From contig CM070873.1 in the NCBI GenBank assembly GCA_036365515.1, positions 21,131,257-21,195,256 on the forward strand: DNA of 64,000 nucleotides. The letters run 5' to 3'. The position numbers were made by a program, and so were the translations under genes. Source of the stretch: Torymus aiolomorphi. Taxonomy: Eukaryota > Arthropoda > Insecta > Hymenoptera > Torymidae. Positions 35,480-46,877 of the stretch are shown one piece after another. The stretch's first letter is position 1; each line of letters begins with the position of its first letter. The notes below the pieces were generated by a model. The model saw only the letters and a program-made list of their open reading frames with translations, did no database searches and was not told where the DNA came from.

Positions 35480-36452
35480 CGCGCGCGCACCCACACGGAG
35501 AGAAGTCCGAACGCCTGTGGACCGCTCGCGCTCAGAGCGAACGCTACGCCATCGCGCGCGCCCTGTGTATGACCGTGTGCGCGCGCGTATTTGATGTTAA
35601 TAGATGGACGGACTGTCGGCTGTGCCCGAGTGTCTCTCCACCGTGCGCGCGCTGTGTTGCAAGCGGCGCGCATCGCTCTCGATCGTGTCTGCACGGTGTT
35701 TCGCCCTGCAATCCGAGGCCAAATCAGCCACTTTCGTTCAAGTAATCTTGAACCATTTCTTTCCGCACACAACTGTAAAATCATGGGAACCACTATGCTT
35801 TCTTATGTATTTTGATCCGTAGAATCCAAATATTCAAGTCTCTTTACGATCAAATTTGTGCAAATTGTTTAAAATGCAATTATTTAAATAATTTACAAAT
35901 TGTTGTTTTTTGCTATCGGAGTATTTTTTTTCTAAAAATATACATTATTTCATGATGAAAATGTCCTTCCAACTACTATTAAAAAGTGAAAATTAACAGT
36001 TATAATTTTTTGAAATTTATTGAAATTTCTCGACGCAAATTTTTTTTTGTTTAAACTCGCTGCCATTTCCTTCCCATTGAACCGATTGCTTTGAAATTTT
36101 GAGAAAAGATTCTTGAAGGCTATCCGCGGCTCATAAGCTTATTAAAATATCTTCAAATATTTGCAAAACGCAACGGCAATTTTTTAACAACAAAAAGTCA
36201 CAATCACAAATTTTTATCTTCCACGACAAAAGTTGTGTTACGAAATTTCGATTTGACATAATCTAACTGTTTAGTATTGAAATTTAATAGTTAAAGAAGC
36301 TCTCTGCCAAGTTTTAGATCTCTAGGTTAGAAGGGTGCGAAATGGTTCCGAAATTCGCAGCCGCGGTGTACCGCGCGCTCGGTCTGTCTGACACGCTCAT
36401 GAACGCGGTTGCATATAATCGCAATAATTCAATGGTTTTAATATCTAGAGAT
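35480..36452. repeat. Left long inverted arm of a nested composite element
   Basis: Found inverted at 50085-51385 continued at 52391-52455. The GC-rich part (to about 35,740) holds CTGTCGGCTGTGCCCGAG. The AT-rich part holds ATTTAGTATTGAAATTTAAT and GCGCGCTCGGTCTGTCTGAC. The frame starting MDGLSAVPE is present in both arms only because the arms are copies. These arms bracket a degenerate transposase gene, so they may be its long TIRs. The outer ends could not be fixed. Confidence 0.75.
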
Positions 36453-37060
36453 CTATAACTTAGCAGAGATATTCTTTAACTATTATATTTTAATCGTACA
36501 TACTTAGATTTTATCAAAACAAAAATTTATAACACAACTTTTACCGCTAAATATAGAAACTCAAAATTATCGATATCTACTATTTAGAAAATCCCCGTTA
36601 CGAATTTTAAACATTTTTAAATAAATTTAATCAAATCTATTTAGTATTGAAGTTTAATAGTTAAAGAAGCCGTCTGCCAAGTGTTAGATCGCTAAGTTAG
36701 AAGGGTGCGAAATGGTTGCGAAAATCGCAATCGCTGCGTACCGCGCGCTCGGTCTGTCTGACGTGCAATTTAACATGCTCATGAACGCGGTTGCATATAA
36801 TCACAATAATTCAATGGTTTTAATATCTAGAGGTCTATACCTTTGCAGAGATATTCTTTAACTATTATATTTTAATCCTATATAGTTAGATTTTATCAGA
36901 ACACAAATTTATAACACAACTTTTACCGCTAAATATAGAAACTCAAAATTATTGATATCTACTATTTAGCAAATCTCCTTTACGAGTTTTAAATATTTTT
37001 AAATAAACAACAGACCTTTTATCATATCTGCTAATTATGAAAGATGTTAAAGAAGATATA
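36453..37060. repeat. Second subrepeat unit inside the left arm
   Basis: AAGAAGC(T/C), TTAGATC, AGAAGGGTGCGAAATGGTT and CGCGCGCTCGGTCTGTCTGAC recur about 365 bp after the first unit near 36,290-36,400. The right arm has a comparable internal duplication near 50,160 and 50,530. Confidence 0.7.
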
Positions 37061-37186
37061 ACACAATTTTTAATTCAAAACAATAAAGGGAATGAGAGTT
37101 GAAGAATAAGAATGAAAAAAAAATTCACGTATTGCATAACAATTTTAAAATTTTTGCTTTTCAAAAGTCGTTTTTATTAAATCACA

Positions 37187-37867
37187 TCAGGTTTTTCTGC
37201 GAAGCAATGTTATTTTGAATATGCAATTTACAACGCATGTCTTGTTACAATATATTGCACATTTTTTCTTAAATAATAACGAAGGCGTAATCGTAGATAA
37301 AGAATCGTATTTAATAAGTTTGAACTCATCAATATCTGCAACTCTATATGCAAAATAATGAGTATCAAAGCTAATAATTTGGAAAAGCACATATTCAAAA
37401 AATATTTCATTATTTATAAGATAAATCTTTTCAATTTTTCCAAATTCGGGACCATCTTCAAACATATTTCCTATAATTATCTTTCCAATCGAATACATGA
37501 TATTATTTATCGTTATTTTGCACAATTCTTTTTTGATAAATGTTGACGAAAAAGTGTTGATAGAATCGTCATGGGTTGAGAAAACATAACTTACATTTCT
37601 ATTGTTATACTTCGAAAATTTGAGATTCATTAAGCTTAAATTGTATCGAATACCGATGCTTTTCAAAATATTCTTATTTGATGATGAAGCATTTAGAATT
37701 AATTTTATGTCACGGTGCTTTGACTCGGGTCGAAGTGAGCAGCAGTTAAGCAGTGGTCCAATCTTCGGTATTAATCTCTTATAATGAATTGAACTATAGA
37801 ATTTAAATTTTAAATCACCAAAAAATTCTATGTACAATTTATGATGTTCATACATAAGAGATTCTAG
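37187..37867 (-). pseudogene. C-terminal part of a large DDE-type transposase gene
   Basis: A 222-residue frame begins MYEHHKLYIEFFGDLKFKFY and contains SSIHYKRLIPKIGPL and RPESKHRDIKLILNASSSNK. This matches what should follow the last motif (DQIPRGDVVWTLYSKLRQ) of the gene piece at 40.0-42.5 kb in a family of large animal transposon proteins. The two pieces lie on the same strand on either side of the long-TIR element at 37.9-39.8 kb, so one gene has been split. Superfamily assignment (EnSpm/CACTA-like suspected) is from memory of family motifs only. Confidence 0.5.
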
Positions 37868-37879
37868 GCGATATATATA

Positions 37880-39809
37880 GGAGCGTCCAGCAGAAACGGG
37901 CCACCGAGCGCGCGCGGTGCCTTTTTTCGTGTAAAAGGTGCTCTGTTTAACTCGCTCATAATCGTATGCTGCGTCTTTGAAAAAAAAACCAAGGACCTAT
38001 ATCGATAGATTTTTTTCTGCTCTTTCTAATTACGCCATTGTTTTTATTGCGAAACGCGTTCTTCAGGACGAAAACTCGAGTTGAATATTGAAAGCCATTT
38101 TTCTCAAAGTATATCATGTTTTTTTTCAAAATAAACTACACCATTGGAAAGTACAACTCTTAAGCTTAAAAACCCTATCTTGGAGAAGTTGGAGAAATAA
38201 AGGGTTTAAAAGTAACAACATGAAAAAGACAGCGCCGAGGGTCCGCGCGAGCCCCTCGCGCCCGTGCGTACGGCACGTTTAAGTGCACGCTCTATTCAAT
38301 TCGCTAATAATCGTGTACCAAGTCTCTGAAAAAAGAACTAAGGACATATATCGATAGATTTTTTCCTGCTCTTTCCAATGGTGCTATTATTTTTATTCCA
38401 AAATGCTTCCTTCTAGTTAAAAATTCCATTTGAATGTTTAAACTCTATTTTTTCAATAAAATATCAGTCTTTTCTTCAAAATGAATTATATTCTTCAAAA
38501 GTACAAGTCTTAAACTATAAAATATTATATTTTTAAGTTGAAACATGAAAAGTTCAAAAATAGTAAGATCAAAAAGACAGCGGCTGCCCGAACTTTTTAC
38601 GCTATACTCAAGGGCGGATTAATACACGCGATGTGCTATTTCGCCCTTTCTTTTTTGTAAATATAAAATGTTTTGTAACTTACAATGCCAATGCGTGGAC
38701 ATAATTTTGTGGATCTAGTTGTAACAGTTAGTATAATATTACAATGAACTTTGTTCATTTATATAACAAAATTTGAAAAACATAATATATTAAACATAAA
38801 AATATCCATGAACGCACTGAAAGCAGTGAAACAGAAATTTAAAATAACCTTATAGATTGTTTAATCTGGCATAACAATATTACCTTTTCCTTTAAATTAT
38901 AATTTTTTTACATTTTTTTGATTTTATAAGAATTGTCCTTTTTGCGACATCCGCTTCTTTCTTTGTTTGAGTTTTAAGTACTTTTCCTTTTTTGATCGGT
39001 GGATATAATTGAGAATCTTCTGACGCTGAAAATCTTTTAAGTTCTAACTTTTTGGCATCATTTAATAATTTAATACAATGAAACAATTGAGTTCCAGGTA
39101 TTGTCTTAGCTAAGGCTAGCCTGTTTTGTAGCTTTTCTGTAGCCTTTAAGTAATCGTCTTTTGATGAAAAAAAGCACTCAATATTGAGTGCACCCCCCGC
39201 GGGGTGATGTTTTTCATTGAAGGTAGCGCGTTTGGTGCTTGCCATCTAGCGGGCACTTCGGATACTAATCCCGAACAGAAGCATTTCGGAATAAAAATAA
39301 TAGCACCATTGGAAAGAGCAGGAAAAAATCTATCGATATATGTCCTTAGTTCTTTTTTCAGAGACTTGGTACACGATTATTAGCGAACTGAATAGAGCGT
39401 GCACTTAAACGTGCCGTACGCACGGGCGCGAGGGGCTCGCGCGGACCCTCGGCGCTGTCTTTTTCATGTTGTTACTTTTAAAACCTTTATTTCTCCAACT
39501 TCTCCAAGATAGGGTTTTGAAGCTTAAGAGTTGTACTTTCCAATGGTGTAGTTTATTTAAAAAAAAAAAGCATGATATACTTTGAGAAAAATGGCTTCCA
39601 ATATTCAACTCGAGTTTTCATCCAGAAGAAAGCGTTTCGCAATAAAAACAATGGCACCATTGGAAAGATCAGGAAAAAATCTATCGATATAGTCCTTGGT
39701 TTTTTTTTTCAAAGACGCAGCATACGATTATGAACGAGTTAAACAGAGCGCCTTTTACGCGAAAAAAGGCACCGCGCGCGCTCGGTGGCCCGTTTCTGCT
39801 GAACGCTCC
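37880..39809. mobile_element. Long-TIR foldback transposon (GGAGCGTCC ends) with an internal frame
   Basis: Ends read GGAGCGTCCAGCAGAAACGG and its near-inverse. The arms are about 560 bp and each contains two tandem subunits (TCGATAGATTTTTT twice, plus CTTTCCAATGGTGC or its variant). TATATATA flanks both sides (37872-37879 and 39810-39817), consistent with an AT-rich 4-bp or 8-bp duplication. It has the same family of ends as the element at 9.8-10.8 kb, where the duplication is a clear ATAT. It interrupts a transposase gene. Confidence 0.85.
38892..39245 (-). CDS. Unrecognised 117-residue protein inside the long-TIR element
   Basis: The frame begins MASTKRATFNEKHHPAGGAL and runs through ECFFSSKDDYLKATEKLQNR and TIPGTQLFHCIKLLNDAKK to a lysine-rich end (ILIKSKKCKKIII). 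It is balanced in composition, with a plausible helical middle (residues 30-70) and a basic tail (from about residue 80) that could bind nucleic acid or act as a nuclear signal. It occupies the unique centre between the inverted arms. I see no catalytic motif, so it is not obviously a transposase. It may be a captured gene fragment or an element-specific protein. Confidence 0.45.
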   Translation of the reverse strand: MASTKRATFNEKHHPAGGALNIECFFSSKDDYLKATEKLQNRLALAKTIPGTQLFHCIKLLNDAKKLELKRFSASEDSQLYPPIKKGKVLKTQTKKEADVAKRTILIKSKKCKKIII

Positions 39810-39965
39810 TATATATAGGATCCCTTATATAAATTGAGCATTCGAGATAATCTATTTTGCCCTCGAACGATCTCGAAATCTCGAATAATCGAATCCGTCT
39901 CGAATCTCGAAAGGAGAGAAACAAAAGACGAAACAGGGGCGCGCGTAGCGCGCTGATTAACGCTA
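39810..39965. other. Non-coding segment between element end and transposase gene
   Basis: Contains repeated CGAGATTC/TCTCGAAATCTCG words and a GC-rich GGGGCGCGCGTAGCGCGC. It separates the two pieces of the broken transposase gene and may be a further small insertion. Confidence 0.4.
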
Positions 39966-42550
39966 GTTCTTTTACAATTGGTGAAGTTAATAGATCAACA
40001 ATTTTGACGTAATTTGCTGTATAACGTCCATACTACATCACCACGTGGAATTTGATCACCTATTATAATTCCCAAATAGCGAGTAAAAGAAAGCATTTCG
40101 CTGACAGACATTTTCAATTTTTTATTTTTCCGTAAATAATCAGCTTTTATTTGCGGTGGCAAATTAGATGACTCATAGTCGAAATCTGTAGATTTTAAAA
40201 TATAATTCAAATGCTATATGTAATAAATTTGTTTTCTATCGAGTATAACAATATATTACTAAGATCATAATTACACATTCCTTCAAAAATATCATGCATT
40301 ATATCTGCAGTTGCATTATTGATGACGTGAAAGTTTGGAAAACTGTTGAATATTTTTTTTAATGCCACTTGTAGAGCTTCTAATGCTAGCTTGCGTAATA
40401 TGGCCATCAATATTGGAAGTGTTGATGTGTTTCACGTCCTCTTCATATTTCTCTACGGTACGAATCAATGACTCATCTTCTTGGCACAATGTTCGAATCT
40501 GATAACATCCAGCATAGCATATTCGGCAGCAATGTGTTGCAGCAAATGACTCAGTAAATCCAAATATGCTATTCAATCCAAGATTGTCACCCAAGATAAG
40601 ACATGTTAAACACAATTCATAGGGACTTCCAGATCTTCAATGATACAAATTTCAGGTTCATGATAAAAATCTAAATTCTTATAAATGCGTAGCCTTTTAT
40701 CTTCAGTATTAAATTTTAAAAATGGATTTTCATATTTTTTTAATATCTTTTGAATTTCTTCTGAAGCTTCATCACTTATGGCGTTGTCTAAATTTTCATT
40801 TAATTTTCTTAGTAGAAACGGATTGTGTGATGTAGCAATGAATTTTTCCAATACTTTCATCATATATTGGATATCAGTTCTGGTAAAATGTAAATTTTCA
40901 TATAATTCCACAGTTATTTTTAAAATATCGTTGTAAAGATCAATTTCTTAATTTTATTCTTCTAAACCAATCAAAAATAATACTATCCAAATAAATTGAA
41001 GTGTTAAAGAAAATTTATAAATAACTACGAATTATAAAACAAACACGTTTTAATAATAAACTTTTAGTAAAAAAAAGTGTTATAAATATTAAAAATGTTT
41101 TACTAAAACAAATGAACTAAACTTTAAAAACACGTTATTGACGAAGATACATAAGATATCTTCCTAAAACAAAATAAAATAGAACTTAAAATTAACCTAA
41201 TCTAATTCTGCCGATAATATATTAACTGCGCGTGTGGCCGAGATTTTTCTTGCTTTTTCCATCTGAAAGATGTATTTTTGCAGGAACGACCACACGTGGA
41301 AGCACGCGTTTGGAAACTCAACTTTCAATACAAAAAAAAGTTTATAAAGATAATCTTCAGCATTCAGTAAATCTTCAAAATTGTAAACAAATGAACTCAA
41401 AACTACGTGACAACAACTCAAAGAATCTAATGAACCGCAACATACAATGTACGGTTGAACCAGCAAATTTAGATCTTCATACTTTTTGTTAGTTTTGTCA
41501 ACCGTTTTTTGAAATTCACTGTGCTCCTGAAATAAATATTTTACTTTTAAATCTGTTACTTATTAAAAAAATTATACAAAAATTGTACATAAACTTTAAA
41601 CATATTAACCTTAATATTCTGAATAAAAGATTGATGCGTATCCAATGGCAGTGGTCTCCAATTGCCAGGTTTTACTTTTATAAGGTGCTTGATTAAAAGA
41701 GGTAGAATAAGGAAGGCCAATGCACGTTTGTGAGCTACAAAGCGATTAAAATATTTTAATAGTTATAATAGTTATTATACTACTAAAAATCGTAGTGAAA
41801 ATATTAACTCACCATCATTACATAATATATCATTCCTTTGTATTATATTTCTTAAATCTGTAAAATTAATTTCTTTAACTTTGTTTTGACTTTCTTGTAG
41901 ACTTCCTGTTGCTTTGTTTTTACTTTTTTTTTCTTTCAATAATTTGCTTTTGGCAAGAGATTTAATTTTTTTTTGACACATTGGGCCATTTATTGACAAG
42001 GAATTGCAAACATTGAATTTCAAACATATATTTTTTAGCTAATTTAACTGGTCAAATATTACACATTTAACGTATTTGAGTATAGATGTAATGATATCAT
42101 ACGCAAACGGTCTTGCTGTTTTCCTTGCAGAGGACATTTCACGTTCAACTATTAATCTACTTAAATCTCTTCTAAGCGACACAATTTTTTGACTTTTAGC
42201 ATATTTAAACAATATAATATTACCAATTAAATTATTGGGATCATTTAACTGTTTAAATAATGGTTTATTCTTTTGAACTAAAACGTAATGAAAAGAATTA
42301 ATTAAACATTTTGTATACAAATAATGTAGGATCAAGAAAAATTTAATAGAGTAAAAAAAAATACTTCGTGTGTAATACTCGTGATAATTTAATAAAGTAA
42401 TAGAATTTTCATTAGATCGGAACTACTTTGAGGAATTTCCAATGTGACAAGCACAACGTCCTCATTATTTCTAGCATCATCGTCACAACCATCAATATCA
42501 TTATCACTAGAGCTCGTCAACTTTTGCACTGGTCCATTTTCAACAAAACA
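39966..42550 (-). pseudogene. Large DDE-type transposase gene, N-terminal and central part, frameshifted
   Basis: Read on the minus strand, the pieces are an acidic start (SSSDNDIDGCDDDARNNED near 42,500), a Lys-rich region, ILGDNLGLNSIFGFTESFAA with the Cys pair of CCRICYA (near 40,540), NFHVINNATADIMHDIFEGM (near 40,320) and KMSVSEMLSFTRYLGIIIGD with QIPRGDVVW (near 40,090). The D/H/E-rich DIMHD-EG block and GDNLG block recur in transposons of several animal phyla. Frames shift several times, and a few gaps may be introns, so it is not expressed as one protein. Its promoter side is cut off by the Penelope insertion. Confidence 0.55.
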
Positions 42551-42658
42551 GTTTCATTACTACAACTTCCTCTCGCACAATCACGCTCATTATTCCAATT
42601 CTTATATAATTTAAAACTGTTATAAAAGGATTTAAATGTATTTTTATTGGTGCACGTG

Positions 42659-43329
42659 TGAACGTACAAAAAATATTAAACATAACGGCAATTATAAAAT
42701 TTCTTGTCACATTAAAGAAAAAACTTTCTTTTCCCTTACCATTTGAGGTGGTATATCAATTTAAAAATTTATAAAGCGGCCATTGCGTGGACTCCGCGTG
42801 TCAAACAGTTTTTCTTTTTACAATAGATTTTTAATACATCACCAACATTTGTAAAGCAATACCTGTATAATGAGAATATTTAGAAAAATTAAATTGTACT
42901 AACGAAAAAAACCAAAATAAGAAAAAAGGCATGAAAATTCAAAAAACTTACATGTTACAAATCAGTCGTTTAGTCATAACGTCAAAAGCTGTTTTACCCA
43001 GGATGATGTAATCTCACTGTTCAAAAGAAACAATAAGAGTTACGGGCATCTCCGGGGCTATTTATACGGAATAAAGTAGTGGGGATAGAAATTTAGTAAG
43101 GAAATTGACTTAGTAACGCAGTGCCCACCAATGAAAAACTACTCTCTGCTACGTAACCGACGAGAATTTATGAATTTGTTAGGTTTGTTACGAATGTTGG
43201 TTGATCTATTAACAATGTCGACTGTGGATTTATAACAATTTTTTAGTTTCATAGTATCAAACTGTCTATTCATATTATTATTGGTACTATAAATGTGTAA
43301 CATCTCAGAAAACAATCTTTTATTCTTAT
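42659..43329 (-). pseudogene. Penelope-like element 2: 3' end of the minus copy (GIY-YIG tail and 3' flank)
   Basis: About 43,130-43,329 encodes on the minus strand the last part of the GIY-YIG domain and the C-terminus, matching the plus copy at 49.27-49.45 kb. From 43,130 down to 42,659 lies its untranslated tail, inverse to 49.45-49.93 kb. The match stops before the hammerhead-like motif of the plus copy, so this end is truncated. The reading frame is cut at TTAT by the inserted transposon. Confidence 0.85.
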
Positions 43330-46300
43330 GGCCGAATCCATCTCAAATCAGACAGCCCGCGTATGCCCATTTCACCTATCAGGTTGAAATAAAAATATTT
43401 ATGTTCTACTCGAAAAAATATTTTACACGTGTTTTTTTATTTTTTTGTTTCATCAAAATTTCATGCGTTCAGCGATACCGAAAAATTCCGAGAAAATTCT
43501 TTCATTGAGAAAAAAATTTTTCAATGTGATTTTCAGACTGCTATTGTTTCAGCAGTTTTTCAAGCTTTTAAACGTGTAACACATAATTTCACTCAGTTTT
43601 GAGCCCTCTTTAACGGCCTTAATGTCATTTTCAAAAAAAAAATAAAAAATCCACGAGCTATGCACTTTTTACTGAAAAATTCATTTTTTAGAGAAGTGCC
43701 TTTTTCTCGAAAACCCCATGTTTTTTTGCACAATTTTTGTTGTCGTGATAGAGGACGGTAATGCCTAGCTAGACGTATTTGTGAGATTCGGTACTTTTTT
43801 CCTGGGATAGTGATCACTAATGAGATAACACACAAACAAATTTTTCACGCTTAACGCTTATATATAGTCAATGATATTAGAGTCAATGTAAAGGTATTTA
43901 TCTTTGTGCGTATGTAATATACATGTACGTGCGCCTACTTATAGGAGTATATGTACTAGTACATTTGTCCGCTAGATGGATATGGTTTGACTTAACATTT
44001 ACAAAGAAAAGTTCGGTTTCTGCTATATATCACACATCTCGTCTTATTTAAAACCATCATCTTTTGGAAAATTATTACATATTTACACCTTATCAACTCA
44101 ACTACGATGTCTCAATATTACTCAACAGAGAGAATCAAATGTGCAGACTTTTTAGACAAACACAAACAAATTATTTACAAATCTAGTTCCGTACGTTTAA
44201 AACAACTTGAGAATCTTGCTCATCCATTGAAGCACCTCTATCCTCATTTACCTTTGACACCTTCTACATATCTGTGTCAACATTGTTACAATCGTGCTTT
44301 AGAATTGGTGAGTAGTACTGACAATGAATTTATAACGGATAATGAAGTTACCGATAACGTAGTTGATAGAGATGAAGATTTTTTACCAAGTACTCCAGAA
44401 CGCATTGAAGAATTTAATAATGAAATAAGTACATCTTTCTTAGGTTCTGTATCGCCTCTTAAAAGAAAAAAATCTTATACATGAAAAATCAATTGAAAAT
44501 TACGTAACAAAGAAGAAAAAAAATACTTTCAACATTGTCTAATACCCTTGATGTGAAGTTGAACAATGTTTATGACGTTTCTATAACAGCAAATGAATCA
44601 ACTGTATGCCATTGTACAGAATGGATACAAAATCTTGGTCTAGCCTTGCAAAAGTGTTCTACGGTATCAGAAAAAATAAAAATTCTGACTTTGCTACCTT
44701 CATCCTTTACAAAACATGAAATTTTATCTTTATTTCCAGAAATAACAATGTATATGATCAACAAATCGAGAAATCTTGTTAAAGAAAAAGGAATTTATTC
44801 AGAACCAGATGCATATTCAGGCCATCCGATTGATGAAAACATGGAAAAAATTGTTATGGAATATTATTTAAATGATGATTTTAATTGTTCAAGACAAAGT
44901 CCTAATAAATGTGACGTTGTTACAATTAAAGTTAACAATAAAAAAGAGAAAAAAGTTAAGCGTTTTCTTACTCGAAGTTTAAAAGAGACGTATAAAGTAT
45001 TTAAAAATGATTATCCAGAATTGAGAATTGGAAAATCGAAATTTTATAGTTTGCGACCAAAGTATGTCTTACTTAGCCCCATCAAAGAAGTTTGTCTCTG
45101 TATCTATTGCGCAAATTATGATTTATTTCTTACGAGCTTAATTAATTTTAGAGGGAGTAACGTCACAGAGTTGGATGAAAGTCGGTCACAAATAATAAAT
45201 GCAACAATGTGTTCTGAGCCATCTGATTTATGTTATTTACAAGAATGTAAACTATGTCCAGGGATTAAGGGAATTACGTTTCATGTTTTAAAACTGCAAG
45301 ATGTAGAAGGCACAGAAGAAATTACATATGCTTTGTGGGATAATGGAAACCTGATTAAAAGACACTATCAATTTCTGCTTTTAAAGATGAACTTTCGGTT
45401 TGGACCATGAGGGTTAGTACTCACATGTATGTAAAAAATATACAACGCAAAGCTATAAAAACAGAAAGAGAAAGTGCTAAAAAGACTCACATCATTTAGT
45501 TCTTCAAATAGACTTCGCTGAAAACTGGGCTGTGATTCATAATAAAGCTGTTCAAGGAAATCATTGGGTTAATGATCAAATTTCTATTTTCACAGCAGTC
45601 TCTTATCAAGGGGATTCGACACAAAGTTTCGCAGTTATAAGTGATGACCGAAAACATGATTCAGCGTATGCTTTGCTAGCAGTACAAAAAAATTATAAAA
45701 TTCTTGAAAGAAAATTGTTGTGATTCAATTAAAAAAATTACCATCGTATCAGACGGCGCTGCGAGTCACTTTAAAAATCGCTTTCAATTAGATGAACTAA
45801 AACGAGCACCGTGTGATATAAAATGGTTGTTCTCTGCTACTGGGCACGGCAAAGGAGCTGTAGATGGTGTGGGTGGATTTATAAAGCATTATGCTACTTC
45901 GCATAATCTTCGAGAGCCCCTTGAAGAAGCTATTCAAAACGCAAATGATTTTGCAATACATGTTCAAAAATATACTGATGCTATTAAAATAATACATTTA
46001 CAAGATGCTGAAATAGAACAATTCAGAAAAGAAAAAAATATTGATTGGCTTACAACTCCAAAGTATCCTGGAATTCAAAAAACTCATATATGGGTTAAAA
46101 AAACATGTGACGATAAAATACATTGTTTGACAGCAAAGACCGCTGATCGTCCGCTTACTGAATTAAGAACAATGAAGCAGAAAAACAAAGGTAGTAAAAT
46201 AGGTATACAAATGAAAAAAAGGTATAAAAATAAAAAATCAAAAAGACGCAAATAACAAATAAATACATAGTTATGTGTACCTGTATATTACATACACACA

Positions 46301-46873
46301 AAGACAAATACCTTTACATTGACTCTAATATCATTGACTATATATAAGCATTAGGCGTGAAAAATTTGTTTGTGTGTTATCTCATTAGTGATCGCTATCC
46401 CAGGGAAAAAGTACCGAATCTCACAAATACGTCTAGCTAGGCATTACCGTCCTCTATCACGACAACAAAAATTGTGCAAAAAAAACATGGCGTTTTCGAG
46501 AAAAAGGCACTTCCCTAAAAAATGAATTTTTCAGTAAAAAGTGCATAGCTCGTGGATTTTTTATTTTTTTGAAAATGACATTAAGGCCGTTAAAGAGGGC
46601 TCAAAACTGAGTGAAATTGTGTGTTACACGTTTAAAAGCTCGAAAAACTGCTGAAACAATAGCAGTCTGAAAATCACATTGAAAATTTTTTTTCTCAATG
46701 AAAGAATTTTCTCGGAATTTTTCGGCATCGCTGAACGCATGAAATTTTGATGAAACAAAAAAATAAAAAAACACGTGTAAAATATTTTTTCGAGTAGAAC
46801 ATAAATATTTTTATTTCAACATGATAGGTGAAATAGGCATACGCGGGCTGTCTGATTTGAGATGGATTCGGCC
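43330..46873. mobile_element. 3.5-kb DNA transposon, ~600-bp TIRs, TTAT target duplication
   Basis: Ends read GGCCGAATCCATCTCAAATC and its exact inverse. The arms (43330 to about 43925 and about 46281 to 46873) stay highly similar throughout. TTAT lies on both sides (43326-43329 and 46874-46877). The plus Penelope copy at 49.27 kb supplies the empty site with one TTAT, proving the insertion. The centre encodes a broken DDD-type transposase. Four-base duplications and this protein type suggest a Sola-like element, but that is unverified. Confidence 0.93.
44107..46255 (+). pseudogene. DDD-type transposase of the 3.5-kb transposon, frameshifted
   Basis: Four open pieces follow each other in the same direction. 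The first has a Cys pair (LCQHC) near its middle and an acidic stretch. The second is a Lys-rich 291-residue piece with CLCIYC and YLQECKLCPG, possibly zinc-binding. The third starts at the catalytic-looking LQIDFAENWAV, followed by GNHWVNDQISIF. The fourth holds IVSDGAASHFKNRFQ and SATGHGKGAVDGVGG. Asp in DFAEN, in SDG and in AVDG form a plausible DDD set of an RNase H-like transposase. The C-terminus is strongly basic. Frames break near 44,480 in A-runs, near 45,400 and near 45,715, so it is defective unless these are sequencing errors. Confidence 0.75.
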
Positions 46874-46877
46874 TTAT

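Noticed and set aside
35209..35793. 194-residue minus-strand frame in the GC-rich block
   Set aside because: Composition follows CG-rich and GCAC-repeat DNA, no motif is visible, and overlapping frames in all directions are equally long.
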